Shown here one piece after another: positions 16,125 through 23,732 of a DNA stretch of 24,487 nucleotides. The notes under the pieces are model-generated. The model had not been told where the DNA came from. It was given only the letters and a program-made list of their open reading frames with translations, and did not search any database. The DNA lies in assembly GCA_002368955.1 (NCBI GenBank), contig DFDY01000152.1, positions 1 to 24,487 on the forward strand, in the 5' to 3' direction. This DNA comes from Bacteroidales bacterium UBA3816. GTDB lineage: Bacteria; Bacteroidota; Bacteroidia; Bacteroidales; P3. Both the position numbers and the translations under genes were made by a program. Within the stretch, counting starts at the first letter, position 1. Every line of letters begins with the position of its first letter.

Positions 16125-16718
16125 TTGGCCGACCCCATACAGTACTCCGTCCGCTTCTACCTCAAGACCAAGCACGGTGCCGACAGCTCCACCCCCGCCC
16201 ACATACGCCTCTGCGTATTCTAGGCCACCCAGCGTGTGGAGATGCACACAGGTCTCCGGGTGTCGCCCGATTACTGGGTACAACAAGAGCGCCGCGCCAA
16301 GAACTCATACCGCAGTGGCATCACCATCGGCTCCGACATCAACCGCGAGCTCTCCTCCATCGAGACTTTCGTCGTCGACGTACTCCGGCAATACCGCCTC
16401 GAATGTAGCACCCCCTTGCCTAACTCCCCCAAGCATCAGTTTGGCAGATACATCGGCAGCGTGTTGGACAATACCGATGCCGACATATATGACTGCATCG
16501 ACATCTTCACCGACACCATGAGCCACCAGAACGGATGGACACCAGGCACCCTCACCAAGTTCAGGACCATCAAAAAGCACCTCCAGACTTTCTCGCCCAA
16601 ACACATCATTGCCGACCTCACCGAAGACGGCCTGCCGATTTTCATGTGCCACCTACTCAAAGCTGTCGTTCCCCGAAATGACATCAACACAACATTTCGC
16701 GTCTGCAGTAACGGATAA
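16125..16718 (+). pseudogene. Broken tyrosine recombinase/integrase (N-terminal half)
   Basis: Reading one frame gives LADPIQYSVRFYLKTKHGAD, then AHIRLCVF, an in-frame TAG at 16221-16223, and then ATQRVEMHTGLRVSPDYW and a helical stretch ending DGLPIFMCHLL. This is the arm-binding domain plus SAM-like core-binding domain of Bacteroidota integrases. The frame degenerates after about 16663 and stops at 16718, so the catalytic domain with R-H-R-Y is missing. No ATG precedes the frame; the first usable codons are TTG at 16119 or 16125. TAG is used as an ordinary stop elsewhere in the window (the HTH gene at 17838), so recoding is unlikely. It is probably the remnant of the mobile island that also left the Abi_2-like stub. 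Confidence 0.75.
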
Positions 16719-16748
16719 GTGCACCTGAATTTGGCCAAAAGAGTCAGT

Positions 16749-16768
16749 GGGTGCAGGGTGGGGTGGGG
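16749..16768 (+). other. G-quadruplex-like motif
   Basis: Four guanine runs (GGG, GGG, GGGG, GGGG) separated by loops of 4, 1 and 1 nt lie about 100 bp upstream of the -33 element of the DUF2975 promoter. They sit in an otherwise featureless G-rich stretch (about 16730-16815) after the integrase remnant. The pattern fits G3+N1-7, but function is not shown. Confidence 0.35.
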
Positions 16769-16864
16769 AATAGTGTGCGGCGGGAGGAGGCTCTGAGGTG
16801 GGTGTTTTGAGAGGTGCGTTTGGTTTCAAATGATAAAAAATTATCGTTTTTCGATAAAAATTTC

Positions 16865-16894
16865 TTGTCATATTAAAAAAAAGTCGTATTTTTG
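16865..16894 (+). promoter_or_regulatory. Sigma-ABfr-type promoter of the DUF2975-HTH genes
   Basis: TTG (16865-16867), 19 bp, then TATTTTTG (16887-16894) is a full match to the Bacteroidota -33/-7 pattern with the same spacing as the promoter at 1769-1798. The start codon is 46 bp downstream of the -7 box. A small hairpin-like TTATCG/CGATAA repeat lies just upstream in an A/T-rich stretch. Confidence 0.75.
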
Positions 16895-16940
16895 CAGTCG
16901 AATAAATGATTAAAAAACTGGGTAAACAATTCGTATTGAA

Positions 16941-17615
16941 ATGAAGACCAACAGAATAAAACAAGTTCGCGTTCTTTATGCGCTTTTTGCAGGCATACTT
17001 TTGATATGTCTTGGTCTATTTTTCTTCAATGTGATAGGGTCGGCCGACGACAGCCAGGTGGTGCAGATTCCGCAGGCTGAGGATTACCAGCATTCTTTCT
17101 TCATCACCGACCTGATAGCCGATGAGTCTGTTTACGCCGTTTCCCACGTCATTGAGGGCACGCGGGACAGCCTCACTGCCCGTGCCCATGTGTCGGAATA
17201 TACGGTTGAGTTTGCCACCAACAAGGGCGACTATATGGGTGCCCCGCTCGCCACGTGGATTCTCATCCTTCAGTGGTTTGGACCGCTGGCCTTGCTGGCC
17301 ATCATTGTACTGGTGGCCATTGTGTTGGTCTCCTTCTACCGCAGTTCTAAGCAGGGCAAGGTGTTCCCCATCAAGCAGGTTTCATTGCTGGTGGTGATAG
17401 GCCTGCTGGTCATTGCTGTGTCGCTTTCTTCGGACACCCGCGCCTTTCTAGAGCGCCAGATGGCTGCCGACCTCCTGGCAGGGACGGATTGGGAACCCGC
17501 GCTGGGCTTCACCATCCATTTTGTCAACATCTTCTTCGGCCTCACCATTATCTTTCTGGCCCATATCTTCAAGATTGGACGTGAGATGCAGGAGGACCAA
17601 GAGCTAACAATTTAA
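16941..17615 (+). CDS. DUF2975 family membrane protein
   Basis: The 224-residue protein has four membrane helices (about 9-28, 106-131, 146-163, 190-209), with a large loop after the first. It ends with the family's typical tail IFKIGREMQEDQELTI. DUF2975 proteins (YoaS in Bacillus subtilis) are usually encoded directly before a small Cro/CI-type HTH protein (YozG), and that partner follows 15 bp later. The molecular function is unknown; the pairing suggests a membrane component that modulates the regulator. Confidence 0.82.
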   Translation: MKTNRIKQVRVLYALFAGILLICLGLFFFNVIGSADDSQVVQIPQAEDYQHSFFITDLIADESVYAVSHVIEGTRDSLTARAHVSEYTVEFATNKGDYMGAPLATWILILQWFGPLALLAIIVLVAIVLVSFYRSSKQGKVFPIKQVSLLVVIGLLVIAVSLSSDTRAFLERQMAADLLAGTDWEPALGFTIHFVNIFFGLTIIFLAHIFKIGREMQEDQELTI

Positions 17616-17630
17616 TACTCGTCGCGTCCC

Positions 17631-17840
17631 ATGATAGTCGTAAACCTTGATGTGATGATGGCCAAGCGGAAGGTGTCGCTGAGCGACTTGGCAGAGCGGG
17701 TGGACCTCACGCCCGCCAACCTCTCCATCCTTAAGACCGGCAAGGCACGCGCGGTGCGGTTCAGCACGCTGGAACGCATATGCAAAGAGCTGGACTGCCA
17801 GCCGGGCGACATTTTGGAGTTCCGTCCCGACGTCTCATAG
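17631..17840 (+). CDS. Small Cro/CI-type HTH regulator (YozG-like)
   Basis: This 69-residue protein is almost entirely one HTH domain. MIVVNLDVMMAKRKVSLSDL opens the first helix, the recognition region is LTPANLSILKTGKARAVRFS, and it ends CKELDCQPGDILEF. These are hallmark motifs of the YozG/HTH_26 group that accompanies DUF2975. It probably binds DNA as a dimer and may control its own promoter at 16865-16894. It ends with TAG and is followed by a 54-bp A/T-rich gap before the M16 peptidase gene, with no clear separate promoter. Confidence 0.9.
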   Translation: MIVVNLDVMMAKRKVSLSDLAERVDLTPANLSILKTGKARAVRFSTLERICKELDCQPGDILEFRPDVS

Positions 17841-17894
17841 CTTTTAAAGAATTCAAAATAACATTCATATTAATATTAACAAACAATTAAACAA

Positions 17895-20726
17895 ATGAAA
17901 AAACTTCTGACATTATTCATGCTGCTGGCAGTGTTTGGCGGCATGACGTTCGCACAGAACGCCAAGAAGACCGACCTCAGCGAGAAGGTGCCGGTCGACA
18001 AGAAAGTGCGCATTGGCAAATTGGCCAACGGCCTGACTTACTACATCCGTGCCAACAAGATGCCCGAGAACCGCATCCAGTTCCGCATGGTGACCAATGC
18101 TGGTTCTATCCTTGAGGACGAGGCCCAGCGCGGTCTGGCTCACTTCTGCGAGCACATGGCCTTCAACGGCATTGAGGGTTTCCCTGGTAACACCATGATC
18201 GACACCCTCCAGAAGAACGGTATCGAGTTCGGTCGCGGCATCAACGCCTACACCAGTTTCGATGAGACTGTTTATTATGTGGACATGCCTGCCGACAAGC
18301 CCGAGATGGTCAAGATGGGTCTTGATATCCTCTACGGTTGGTGTGGCGGCCTGCTGTTCCAGCCTGAAGAAATCGAGGCTGAGCGTGGCGTTATCCACGA
18401 GGAGTGGCGCGGCGGCCTGGGTGCCCAGGACCGTCTGCGTGACAAGACTTGGCCCATCATGCTGAAGGGTTCGCGCTATGCCGAGCGTCTGCCTATCGGA
18501 CTTGAGAGCGTCATCATGGGCTTCAAACGCGATGATATTGTCCGCTTCTACAAGGATTGGTATCGTCCCGACATGCAGGCCATCATCATTGTTGGCGACC
18601 TCAACGTCGACGAGATGGAAGGCCGCGTGAAGGCTCTTTTCGGCCAGCGCCCCGCTCCCGTCAACCCCAAACAGCGCCCCACTTATGACATTCCCGACAA
18701 CCAAGAGCCCCTCGTGGCCATCGCCACCGACAAGGAGGCCACTGGCAACAGCCTGATGCTCTTCTGGAAACATAAGAAAGCTCCCCAGGGTACTGTGGGC
18801 GACTATCGCGCCTCTATTGTCCGCAACATCGTGAGCAGCATGCTCGACGAGCGTTTCAACGAGTTGGCCGAGAAGGCTGACGCTCCTTTTCTGCAGGCCG
18901 GTGCCGGTTACGGCGGTTTCCTTGGCCGCGAGTGCGATGCCTTCATTGGCAGCGGCGTGCCCAAGGAGAACAAGATTGAAGCTACCACCGAGGTTATCCT
19001 CACTGAAATCTTCCGCGCTGTCCAGAACGGTTTCACCGAGACCGAGCTTGCCCGCGTGAAGGATGATATGCTTGACCACTATCGCAAGATTGCCAAGGAG
19101 GCCAACAAGACCCAGAGCAACAGCCTTGCATCGGAATACACCAACCATTATCTTGAAGGCGAAGTTATTCCCGGTGCCATGAGAGAGTTCAGCTATGCCA
19201 AGGAGTTTATCCCCGAAATCACCCTGCAGGAGTGTAACGACCTTATCAAGACTTGGGTCACCGAGAACAACTTCGTTTATTACCTCACAGCTCCCGAGCA
19301 GCCCGGCGTGAAAGTCCCCACCGAGGCCGAAATCCTGAAGATCTACAACCGCTGCAAGAGTGCCAAGTATGATGCTTGGGTGGACAGCTACAAGGAAGAG
19401 CCCCTCTGGGACAAGAAACTCGCCGTTGTCACCCCCAAAGTGACCAAGGTGAACACAGCCCTCGGCTACAACGAGTACACCTGCCCCAATGGCATCAAGT
19501 TCATTGTGAAGCAGACCGAATTCAAAGACGATGAAATCCAGATGAGTTCCTACGCTTGGGGCGGTATGTCTCTCTATGAGGACAAGGATGCCTACGCTGC
19601 CCAGATGGCCGCCAGCCTTATCGACGCCGCCGGTATTGGCAACTTCAGCAGCAACGAATTGCAGAAGAAACTGAAGGGCACCAACGTGAGCATCAGCCCC
19701 AATATCAGCACCGACCGCCAGGGCTTCAGCGGCAGCTGCTCGCCCAAGGACCTCGAACTGATGCTCCAACTGCTCAACCTCTACTATGAGGCTCCCCGCA
19801 AGGACATCAACGCCTTCAACCGCGACATCGACAACCTCCGCAACCAAATTAAGTTTGTGGCCAACAACCCGCAGGTGGCCTTCCTGAAGAAGTATCACGA
19901 CGTGGCCTATCCTGGCGACAAGCGCACCGTGCTGCTCCCCACCGAGGAACAAATCAACAGCCTGAGCCTCGACCGTGAGTACGAGATTTTCCGCGAGCGT
20001 TTCTGCGATGCCAGCAACCAGACTTTCTTCTTTGTCGGCAACGTCAGCGCCAACGACATCAACATGATTGCCAAGTACCTCAACAACCTGCCCACCAACG
20101 GCAAGCAGGCCAAAGAGACTTGGAAGAACCGCGAGCCCCAGTTTGCCAAAGGCATTCAGCACGGCGAGGTGCGTAAGGGTACTGACAACCAGGGTATCAT
20201 GATGATTTACGGTGAAACCCAAGGCTTCAAACCCACCAAGAAGAACAAGATGATCATCAACCAGATGAGCGATGCAATGGAAATCACCGCCCTGGAGGTC
20301 ATCCGCGAGAAGATGGGCGGTACCTACAGCCCCAGTGTCAACATCAGCTATGAGATTCTCCCCGAAGGCGAAGTGAGCTGGATGTTCTACATCAATTGCA
20401 ATCCCGAAATGACCCAGCAAATTGAGAAGGCTGCTATTGGCATCATCGAAGGCTATATCAACAATGGCCCCGACGCCACTACCCTCGGCAAGGTGCAGGA
20501 GCAGATGATTATCAACCGCGGCACCCAGCGCCAGAACAACGGCTTCTGGATGGGTCAGATTATGGGCAGCTACATGTACGACGAGAACCGCGACGACATC
20601 GACAAGTATGACCAACTGGTCAAGTCTGTCTCCGTCAAGGACATCAAGAAGATGGCCAAGAAGTATCTCAACCTGAAGAACTATGTGGTTGTGACCCTCA
20701 AACCCGAGGCCGAAGCAGCCGAATAA
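17895..20726 (+). CDS. Secreted M16 family (insulinase/pitrilysin-like) zinc metallopeptidase
   Basis: The 943-residue protein has a signal peptide (about 1-20, MKKLLTLFMLLAVFGGMTFA) and two M16 halves. The N-terminal half holds the inverted zinc motif HFCEH (H83, E86, H87), with the third ligand probably E163 in EAERGVIHEEW, 76 residues after H87. The C-terminal half lacks a zinc site but keeps the substrate-contact region REKMGGTYSPSV. It is a periplasmic or outer-membrane-associated peptidase of the PqqL-like two-halves type, degrading peptides trapped in a clam-shell chamber. Codon use is strongly biased toward C- and G-ending codons compared with neighbours, which suggests high expression. 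That bias also leaves a 944-codon open frame on the opposite strand. It has no T9SS tail or lipobox. A strong terminator follows 22 bp after the stop. Confidence 0.93.
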   Translation: MKKLLTLFMLLAVFGGMTFAQNAKKTDLSEKVPVDKKVRIGKLANGLTYYIRANKMPENRIQFRMVTNAGSILEDEAQRGLAHFCEHMAFNGIEGFPGNTMIDTLQKNGIEFGRGINAYTSFDETVYYVDMPADKPEMVKMGLDILYGWCGGLLFQPEEIEAERGVIHEEWRGGLGAQDRLRDKTWPIMLKGSRYAERLPIGLESVIMGFKRDDIVRFYKDWYRPDMQAIIIVGDLNVDEMEGRVKALFGQRPAPVNPKQRPTYDIPDNQEPLVAIATDKEATGNSLMLFWKHKKAPQGTVGDYRASIVRNIVSSMLDERFNELAEKADAPFLQAGAGYGGFLGRECDAFIGSGVPKENKIEATTEVILTEIFRAVQNGFTETELARVKDDMLDHYRKIAKEANKTQSNSLASEYTNHYLEGEVIPGAMREFSYAKEFIPEITLQECNDLIKTWVTENNFVYYLTAPEQPGVKVPTEAEILKIYNRCKSAKYDAWVDSYKEEPLWDKKLAVVTPKVTKVNTALGYNEYTCPNGIKFIVKQTEFKDDEIQMSSYAWGGMSLYEDKDAYAAQMAASLIDAAGIGNFSSNELQKKLKGTNVSISPNISTDRQGFSGSCSPKDLELMLQLLNLYYEAPRKDINAFNRDIDNLRNQIKFVANNPQVAFLKKYHDVAYPGDKRTVLLPTEEQINSLSLDREYEIFRERFCDASNQTFFFVGNVSANDINMIAKYLNNLPTNGKQAKETWKNREPQFAKGIQHGEVRKGTDNQGIMMIYGETQGFKPTKKNKMIINQMSDAMEITALEVIREKMGGTYSPSVNISYEILPEGEVSWMFYINCNPEMTQQIEKAAIGIIEGYINNGPDATTLGKVQEQMIINRGTQRQNNGFWMGQIMGSYMYDENRDDIDKYDQLVKSVSVKDIKKMAKKYLNLKNYVVVTLKPEAEAAE

Positions 20727-20748
20727 GACTTCGGACACATACAACACT

Positions 20749-20789
20749 CATCGGGGCGGGAAACGCAGTTTCCGCCCCGATGTTTTTTA
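20749..20789 (+). terminator. Rho-independent terminator of the M16 peptidase gene
   Basis: CATCGGGGCGG (20749-20759) pairs perfectly with CCGCCCCGATG (20772-20782). The stem extends inward through GAAAC/GTTTC with one bulge and is followed by TTTTTTATT. It is the clearest intrinsic terminator in the window. Confidence 0.93.
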
Positions 20790-21046
20790 TTACACTCTCC
20801 ATGCTGAATGTCTATGTGCAGACACAGGTCAAGTGCAGCACAGGCAGGGTGGACATGATTGTCTATTGTGCCAAAACAATCTATATCTTTGAATTCAAGG
20901 TGAAAGGCAGTGCCGTCCAAGCCCTTGCCCAGATAGAGGCAAAGGACTATGCCGCCCAGTTTGCCACCGAAAGCCGCCCCAAAGTGAAAGTGGGCGTGAA
21001 CTTCGACATCCAAACCTGGACCATCGAAGACTGGCAAGTGGCTTGA
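20780..21046 (+). pseudogene. C-terminal stub of an AAA-ATPase/PD-(D/E)XK (DUF1703-like) protein
   Basis: An 88-codon frame reads LNVYVQTQVKCSTGRVDMIV, then YIFEFKVKG, ALAQIEAKDYAAQF and PKVKVGVNF. This is the C-terminal nuclease-like domain of the large Bacteroidota ATP-binding proteins with a DUF1703 (PD-(D/E)XK) tail, normally about 500 residues or more. The D...ExK residues survive (D25, E38, K40). The AAA-ATPase part is missing: the frame opens inside the 3' arm of the M16 terminator, and the first eight or so residues (MFFITLSM) are junction sequence. It has no promoter and is most likely a fragment left by deletion or recombination. Confidence 0.72.
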
Positions 21047-21121
21047 AGAGAACCTGCCTCCACGTTCTTAGTCGTGTAGGCGGAAGTGGGTAGTTGGTAC
21101 GGTCATGTAATAAGTCCTAGT

Positions 21122-21186
21122 CCCCCCCCCTTTTTACTGTTCAGTTTATACACTGTTGGGTGCCGTAGGCATAGCCTGCGGCACCC
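21122..21186 (+). other. Poly-C tract and stem-loop between converging genes
   Basis: Nine consecutive C (21122-21130) followed by five T lie in the 172-bp gap between the PD-(D/E)XK stub and the BspA-like gene. Downstream, GGGTGCCGTAGGC (21158-21170) pairs with GCCTGCGGCACCC (21174-21186) over 13 bp around ATA. The single T/G position pairs as a wobble on the plus strand only. No T-run follows. The hairpin resembles the last hairpin of the structured repeats but stands alone. Confidence 0.5.
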
Positions 21187-21218
21187 GATAATGAATGTCA
21201 GTAAAGGTCTTGGATGCT

Positions 21219-23546
21219 TTACTTCGATGTCGTAGGTCTGACCCAGGTGAACGTCACTCCGCTGGTCGGCAGACCTGATATGTAGTAGTACTGATGATCT
21301 GGATTGGATGGATTATAGTCATTGTCCACCTCCTTGATGGCATTCTCTACATCTGAGGGACAGGTAATGGTGCAGGTTCCGGAAAAATCAGAAAGCCACT
21401 CACACATACATTCTTTCCCATAATAGGTGATATCGTTTTCTGTAGTGCCCAAGCCATTCAGATCAAAGTTGGACAAATCAAGGTTCGTCAAATGTCTGCA
21501 TGCATAGAACATCTTTCTCATATCTGTCACGATAGAAGTATTGAAATTTGAAAGATCAAGTCTTGTCAGTCCCGTGCATCCCAAAAACATACCATACATA
21601 TTTGTTACCCTTGAAGTGTTGAAATGAGTGATATCAAGGCTGGTTAAACTGGCACAACCAGCAAAAATGCTACCTATATCCGTTACTTTTTCAGTGTTAA
21701 AGTTGGTGACATCAAGGCTGGATAAACTGCCACATCCACTAAACATCCCTTCCATATTCGTCACATTCTCAGTATTGAAGTTGGCAATATTAAGCTGTGT
21801 CAAATCCCAGCATGATTGAAACATCCTTTGCATATCAGTCACATTCTCGGTATTGAAGTTTGATAAATCAAGACTTGTCAGATGTATACAAGCATCAAAC
21901 ATCCAACTCATTCTTGTTACACTTGATGTGTTAAAATGGGATACATCAAGACTAGTTAACCCTCTACAACCACTAAACATCTCATACATATCCGTCACAT
22001 TAGAGGTGTTGAAATTAGATACGTCAAGGCTTGTTAAGCCACTGCAATAATGAAACATACATCCCATATTTGTCACATTTGAGGTATTAAAGTGGGAAAC
22101 ATCAAGACTTGACAAAGCGGAGCAACTATAAAACATTCTATACATATCCGTCACATTCGAAGTGTTGAAATGGGATACATCAAGGCTTGTCAGGCTGCTA
22201 CACTCGTTAAACATTCCAGCCATATCTCTTACATTAGCGGTGTTAAAATTAGACACATCCAGGCTTGTCAAACTACTACAATTATCAAACATCAAACTCA
22301 TATATATTGTATTTTCAGTGTTGAAATGGGATACGTCAAGATTTGTCAAGTCTTCGCAACCATCAAACATAGTACGCATACTCGTCACATTCGATGTATT
22401 GAAACCTTCACCGAAATCTATAGACTCAAGATGCAGAAGATGTTCTTCGCTACCCCAAAGTCTACTGTAGAACATACTATTACAATTCGGATTTGCATTC
22501 ATTATATCTGCGGCGGTGGAAACACGCCAGGTGGTGCCGACGAGGTTGCCGTAGATGGGGGTGGGGGAGTCGGTGGTGGAGAGCAGGGTGCCGGAGGTGA
22601 CTGAGGGGTTGTTGTATTCGAACACCACTGCCGTGGCATTGTCAGGGATGGCGGCGTTGAAAGTCGGGCCGTCCACCAGTTCGGCGGTGACTATCTGGGT
22701 CAGGCTGGTGACGTTCATAGTGACGGTGGTGATGGTGTTATGTGCCAAGGCTTTGTTTGTCTTGGTCATTTCGGAATAGTAGCCGTCGGTGGTGTAGAGG
22801 GTGAAGGTTATGTTGTCTGTAGCGAAGGCTGGCACCACGATGTCGAATGTCTTCGAGCCGAGAGCCTGTATTGTCATGGAGCCGTCTTCAGCAAAGCCCA
22901 GACAGACGGAGTGGCTTGCCGTGGTGGACATTTCGATGCGGTCGGAAAGCTGGCCGCTGACTGTGGCGGTGCCGACTCCGCTGAGCATGGCCGCGTCAGT
23001 CCGCAGGGCGAGGTGCCGCAGCGGCAACTCTTGGTTCAGTGAGTTACTTACTGTCACACGCACGATGGAGCAGAGGTTGTGGAACTGCAACGTGCTTCCG
23101 CCTGTAAGGAATGCCCCCATCGGTACGTCCACCCGCTGGTGGCCGCCCACCAGCTCATAACGCTGCACGGCGGGCAGCATGACAGGAATGCTGCTGTTAA
23201 CACTGATGTCGGTGCCCGGGGTCACGATTGCCGCGGGGAAGACGGCGCGATAAGAACTGCTCGCCGTCACGTTCTCAATCTGCGCCGAGGCACCCGAGGC
23301 TGCCACGACGGCATAGGCCGCATCGTTAATGTAAACCCTGTCGCCGTTGTGCCAACAGGGCGTGTATCCGTCGATATAGGCCTTGCCGCCATCGCCGACG
23401 GGTTCTTGCATCTTGGCACCCAGCGTAACGGTGCCCATTACAGTCTCCTCTTTCTGGCAACTAACCGCCAAAAAGGATATGGATAAGATAGATGCTAAAG
23501 CAAAAGAAAAGATAGAATGCTGTTTCATAATGGTTAAGAATTTCAT
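21219..23546 (-). CDS. BspA-like lipoprotein: fimbrillin-like N-terminal domain plus 12 DUF285 repeats
   Basis: Started at the ATG at 23546 the product is 775 residues (an ATG at 23528 is six codons later; an upstream in-frame ATG at 23720 would read through the structured repeat and is unlikely). A lipoprotein signal ends in the lipobox LAVSC. The next ~240 residues look like the fimbrillin/Mfa-like family (KAYIDGYTPCWHNGDRVYIN, LQFHNLCSIVRVTVSN, ALAHNTITTVTMNVTSL). Twelve 26-residue DUF285 repeats follow (type FNTSNVTDMYRMF..C..L, SLDVSH). The C-terminal tail ends LPTSGVTFTWVRPTTSK. DUF285/BspA proteins are surface leucine-rich-like proteins involved in binding host or bacterial surfaces. 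Here the repeat region is probably displayed on the outside through the lipid anchor. The partial gene just upstream on the same strand has the same repeats and tail. Confidence 0.87.
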   Translation of the reverse strand: MKFLTIMKQHSIFSFALASILSISFLAVSCQKEETVMGTVTLGAKMQEPVGDGGKAYIDGYTPCWHNGDRVYINDAAYAVVAASGASAQIENVTASSSYRAVFPAAIVTPGTDISVNSSIPVMLPAVQRYELVGGHQRVDVPMGAFLTGGSTLQFHNLCSIVRVTVSNSLNQELPLRHLALRTDAAMLSGVGTATVSGQLSDRIEMSTTASHSVCLGFAEDGSMTIQALGSKTFDIVVPAFATDNITFTLYTTDGYYSEMTKTNKALAHNTITTVTMNVTSLTQIVTAELVDGPTFNAAIPDNATAVVFEYNNPSVTSGTLLSTTDSPTPIYGNLVGTTWRVSTAADIMNANPNCNSMFYSRLWGSEEHLLHLESIDFGEGFNTSNVTSMRTMFDGCEDLTNLDVSHFNTENTIYMSLMFDNCSSLTSLDVSNFNTANVRDMAGMFNECSSLTSLDVSHFNTSNVTDMYRMFYSCSALSSLDVSHFNTSNVTNMGCMFHYCSGLTSLDVSNFNTSNVTDMYEMFSGCRGLTSLDVSHFNTSSVTRMSWMFDACIHLTSLDLSNFNTENVTDMQRMFQSCWDLTQLNIANFNTENVTNMEGMFSGCGSLSSLDVTNFNTEKVTDIGSIFAGCASLTSLDITHFNTSRVTNMYGMFLGCTGLTRLDLSNFNTSIVTDMRKMFYACRHLTNLDLSNFDLNGLGTTENDITYYGKECMCEWLSDFSGTCTITCPSDVENAIKEVDNDYNPSNPDHQYYYISGLPTSGVTFTWVRPTTSK
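21468..22403 (-). repeat. Twelve tandem 78-bp coding repeats (DUF285)
   Basis: Twelve units of exactly 78 bp (26 codons) run without indels from the first FNT codon at 22403 to the FDL unit at 21467; 936 bp equals 12 times 78. Units differ by many substitutions, but the plus-strand string TGTTGAAATGGGATACATCA and variants recur each period. Confidence 0.9.
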
Positions 23547-23571
23547 TTTTCTATTGTTTTTTTTAACGATC

Positions 23572-23714
23572 ATCCGCAAAGGTCCGAAATGTTGAGAGCG
23601 CGTGCCTCCGGCACGCTGAATTACAGGGACTTGTTGGCCCCACACTGCGCCTATCGGCTTGTGCGGGGTTATTGAGAGTAAGCCCCGCTGGGGCTTCTTC
23701 GGAATGATGCGGAT
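23572..23714 (-). repeat. Structured intergenic repeat, copy 2
   Basis: Read on the minus strand the core TCTCAATAACCCC, then GCGCAGTGTGGGG, then TTCAGCGTG...CACGC matches copy 1 (15763-16001) in the same order. Stems: AGCCCC-AGC-GGGGCT (23681-23695), CCCCGCAC/GTGTGGGG (23661-23668 with 23638-23645), and GCGTGCC-GGA-GGCACGC (23600-23616). Outer arms ATCCGCA/TGCGGAT (23572-23578 with 23708-23714) and CCGAA/TTCGG enclose the set. The wobble in the middle stem favours the minus strand. It fills the 186-bp gap between the two BspA-like genes, sense to both, starting 18 bp after the upstream stop and ending 25 bp before the chosen downstream start. Confidence 0.7.
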
Positions 23715-23732
23715 AGTCATTTTTTTATTCGT

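Noticed and set aside
16221..16223. TAG read as a recoded sense codon in the integrase
   Set aside because: TAG terminates the HTH gene at 17838-17840 at the expected place, so the standard code is in use; the truncated, ATG-less context also indicates a pseudogene.
17913..20747. 944-codon open frame antisense to the whole M16 peptidase gene
   Set aside because: Its translation is a hydrophobic, His/Val/Leu-rich mirror of the biased codons of the M16 gene. It has no recognisable domain, while the plus strand shows a complete M16 protein with signal peptide and zinc motif. Strong C/G third-base bias removes stops from the opposite frame.
21300..22500. CRISPR-like periodicity
   Set aside because: The regular 78-bp period is an in-frame protein repeat (DUF285) with diverged units, not short identical repeats separated by unique spacers.
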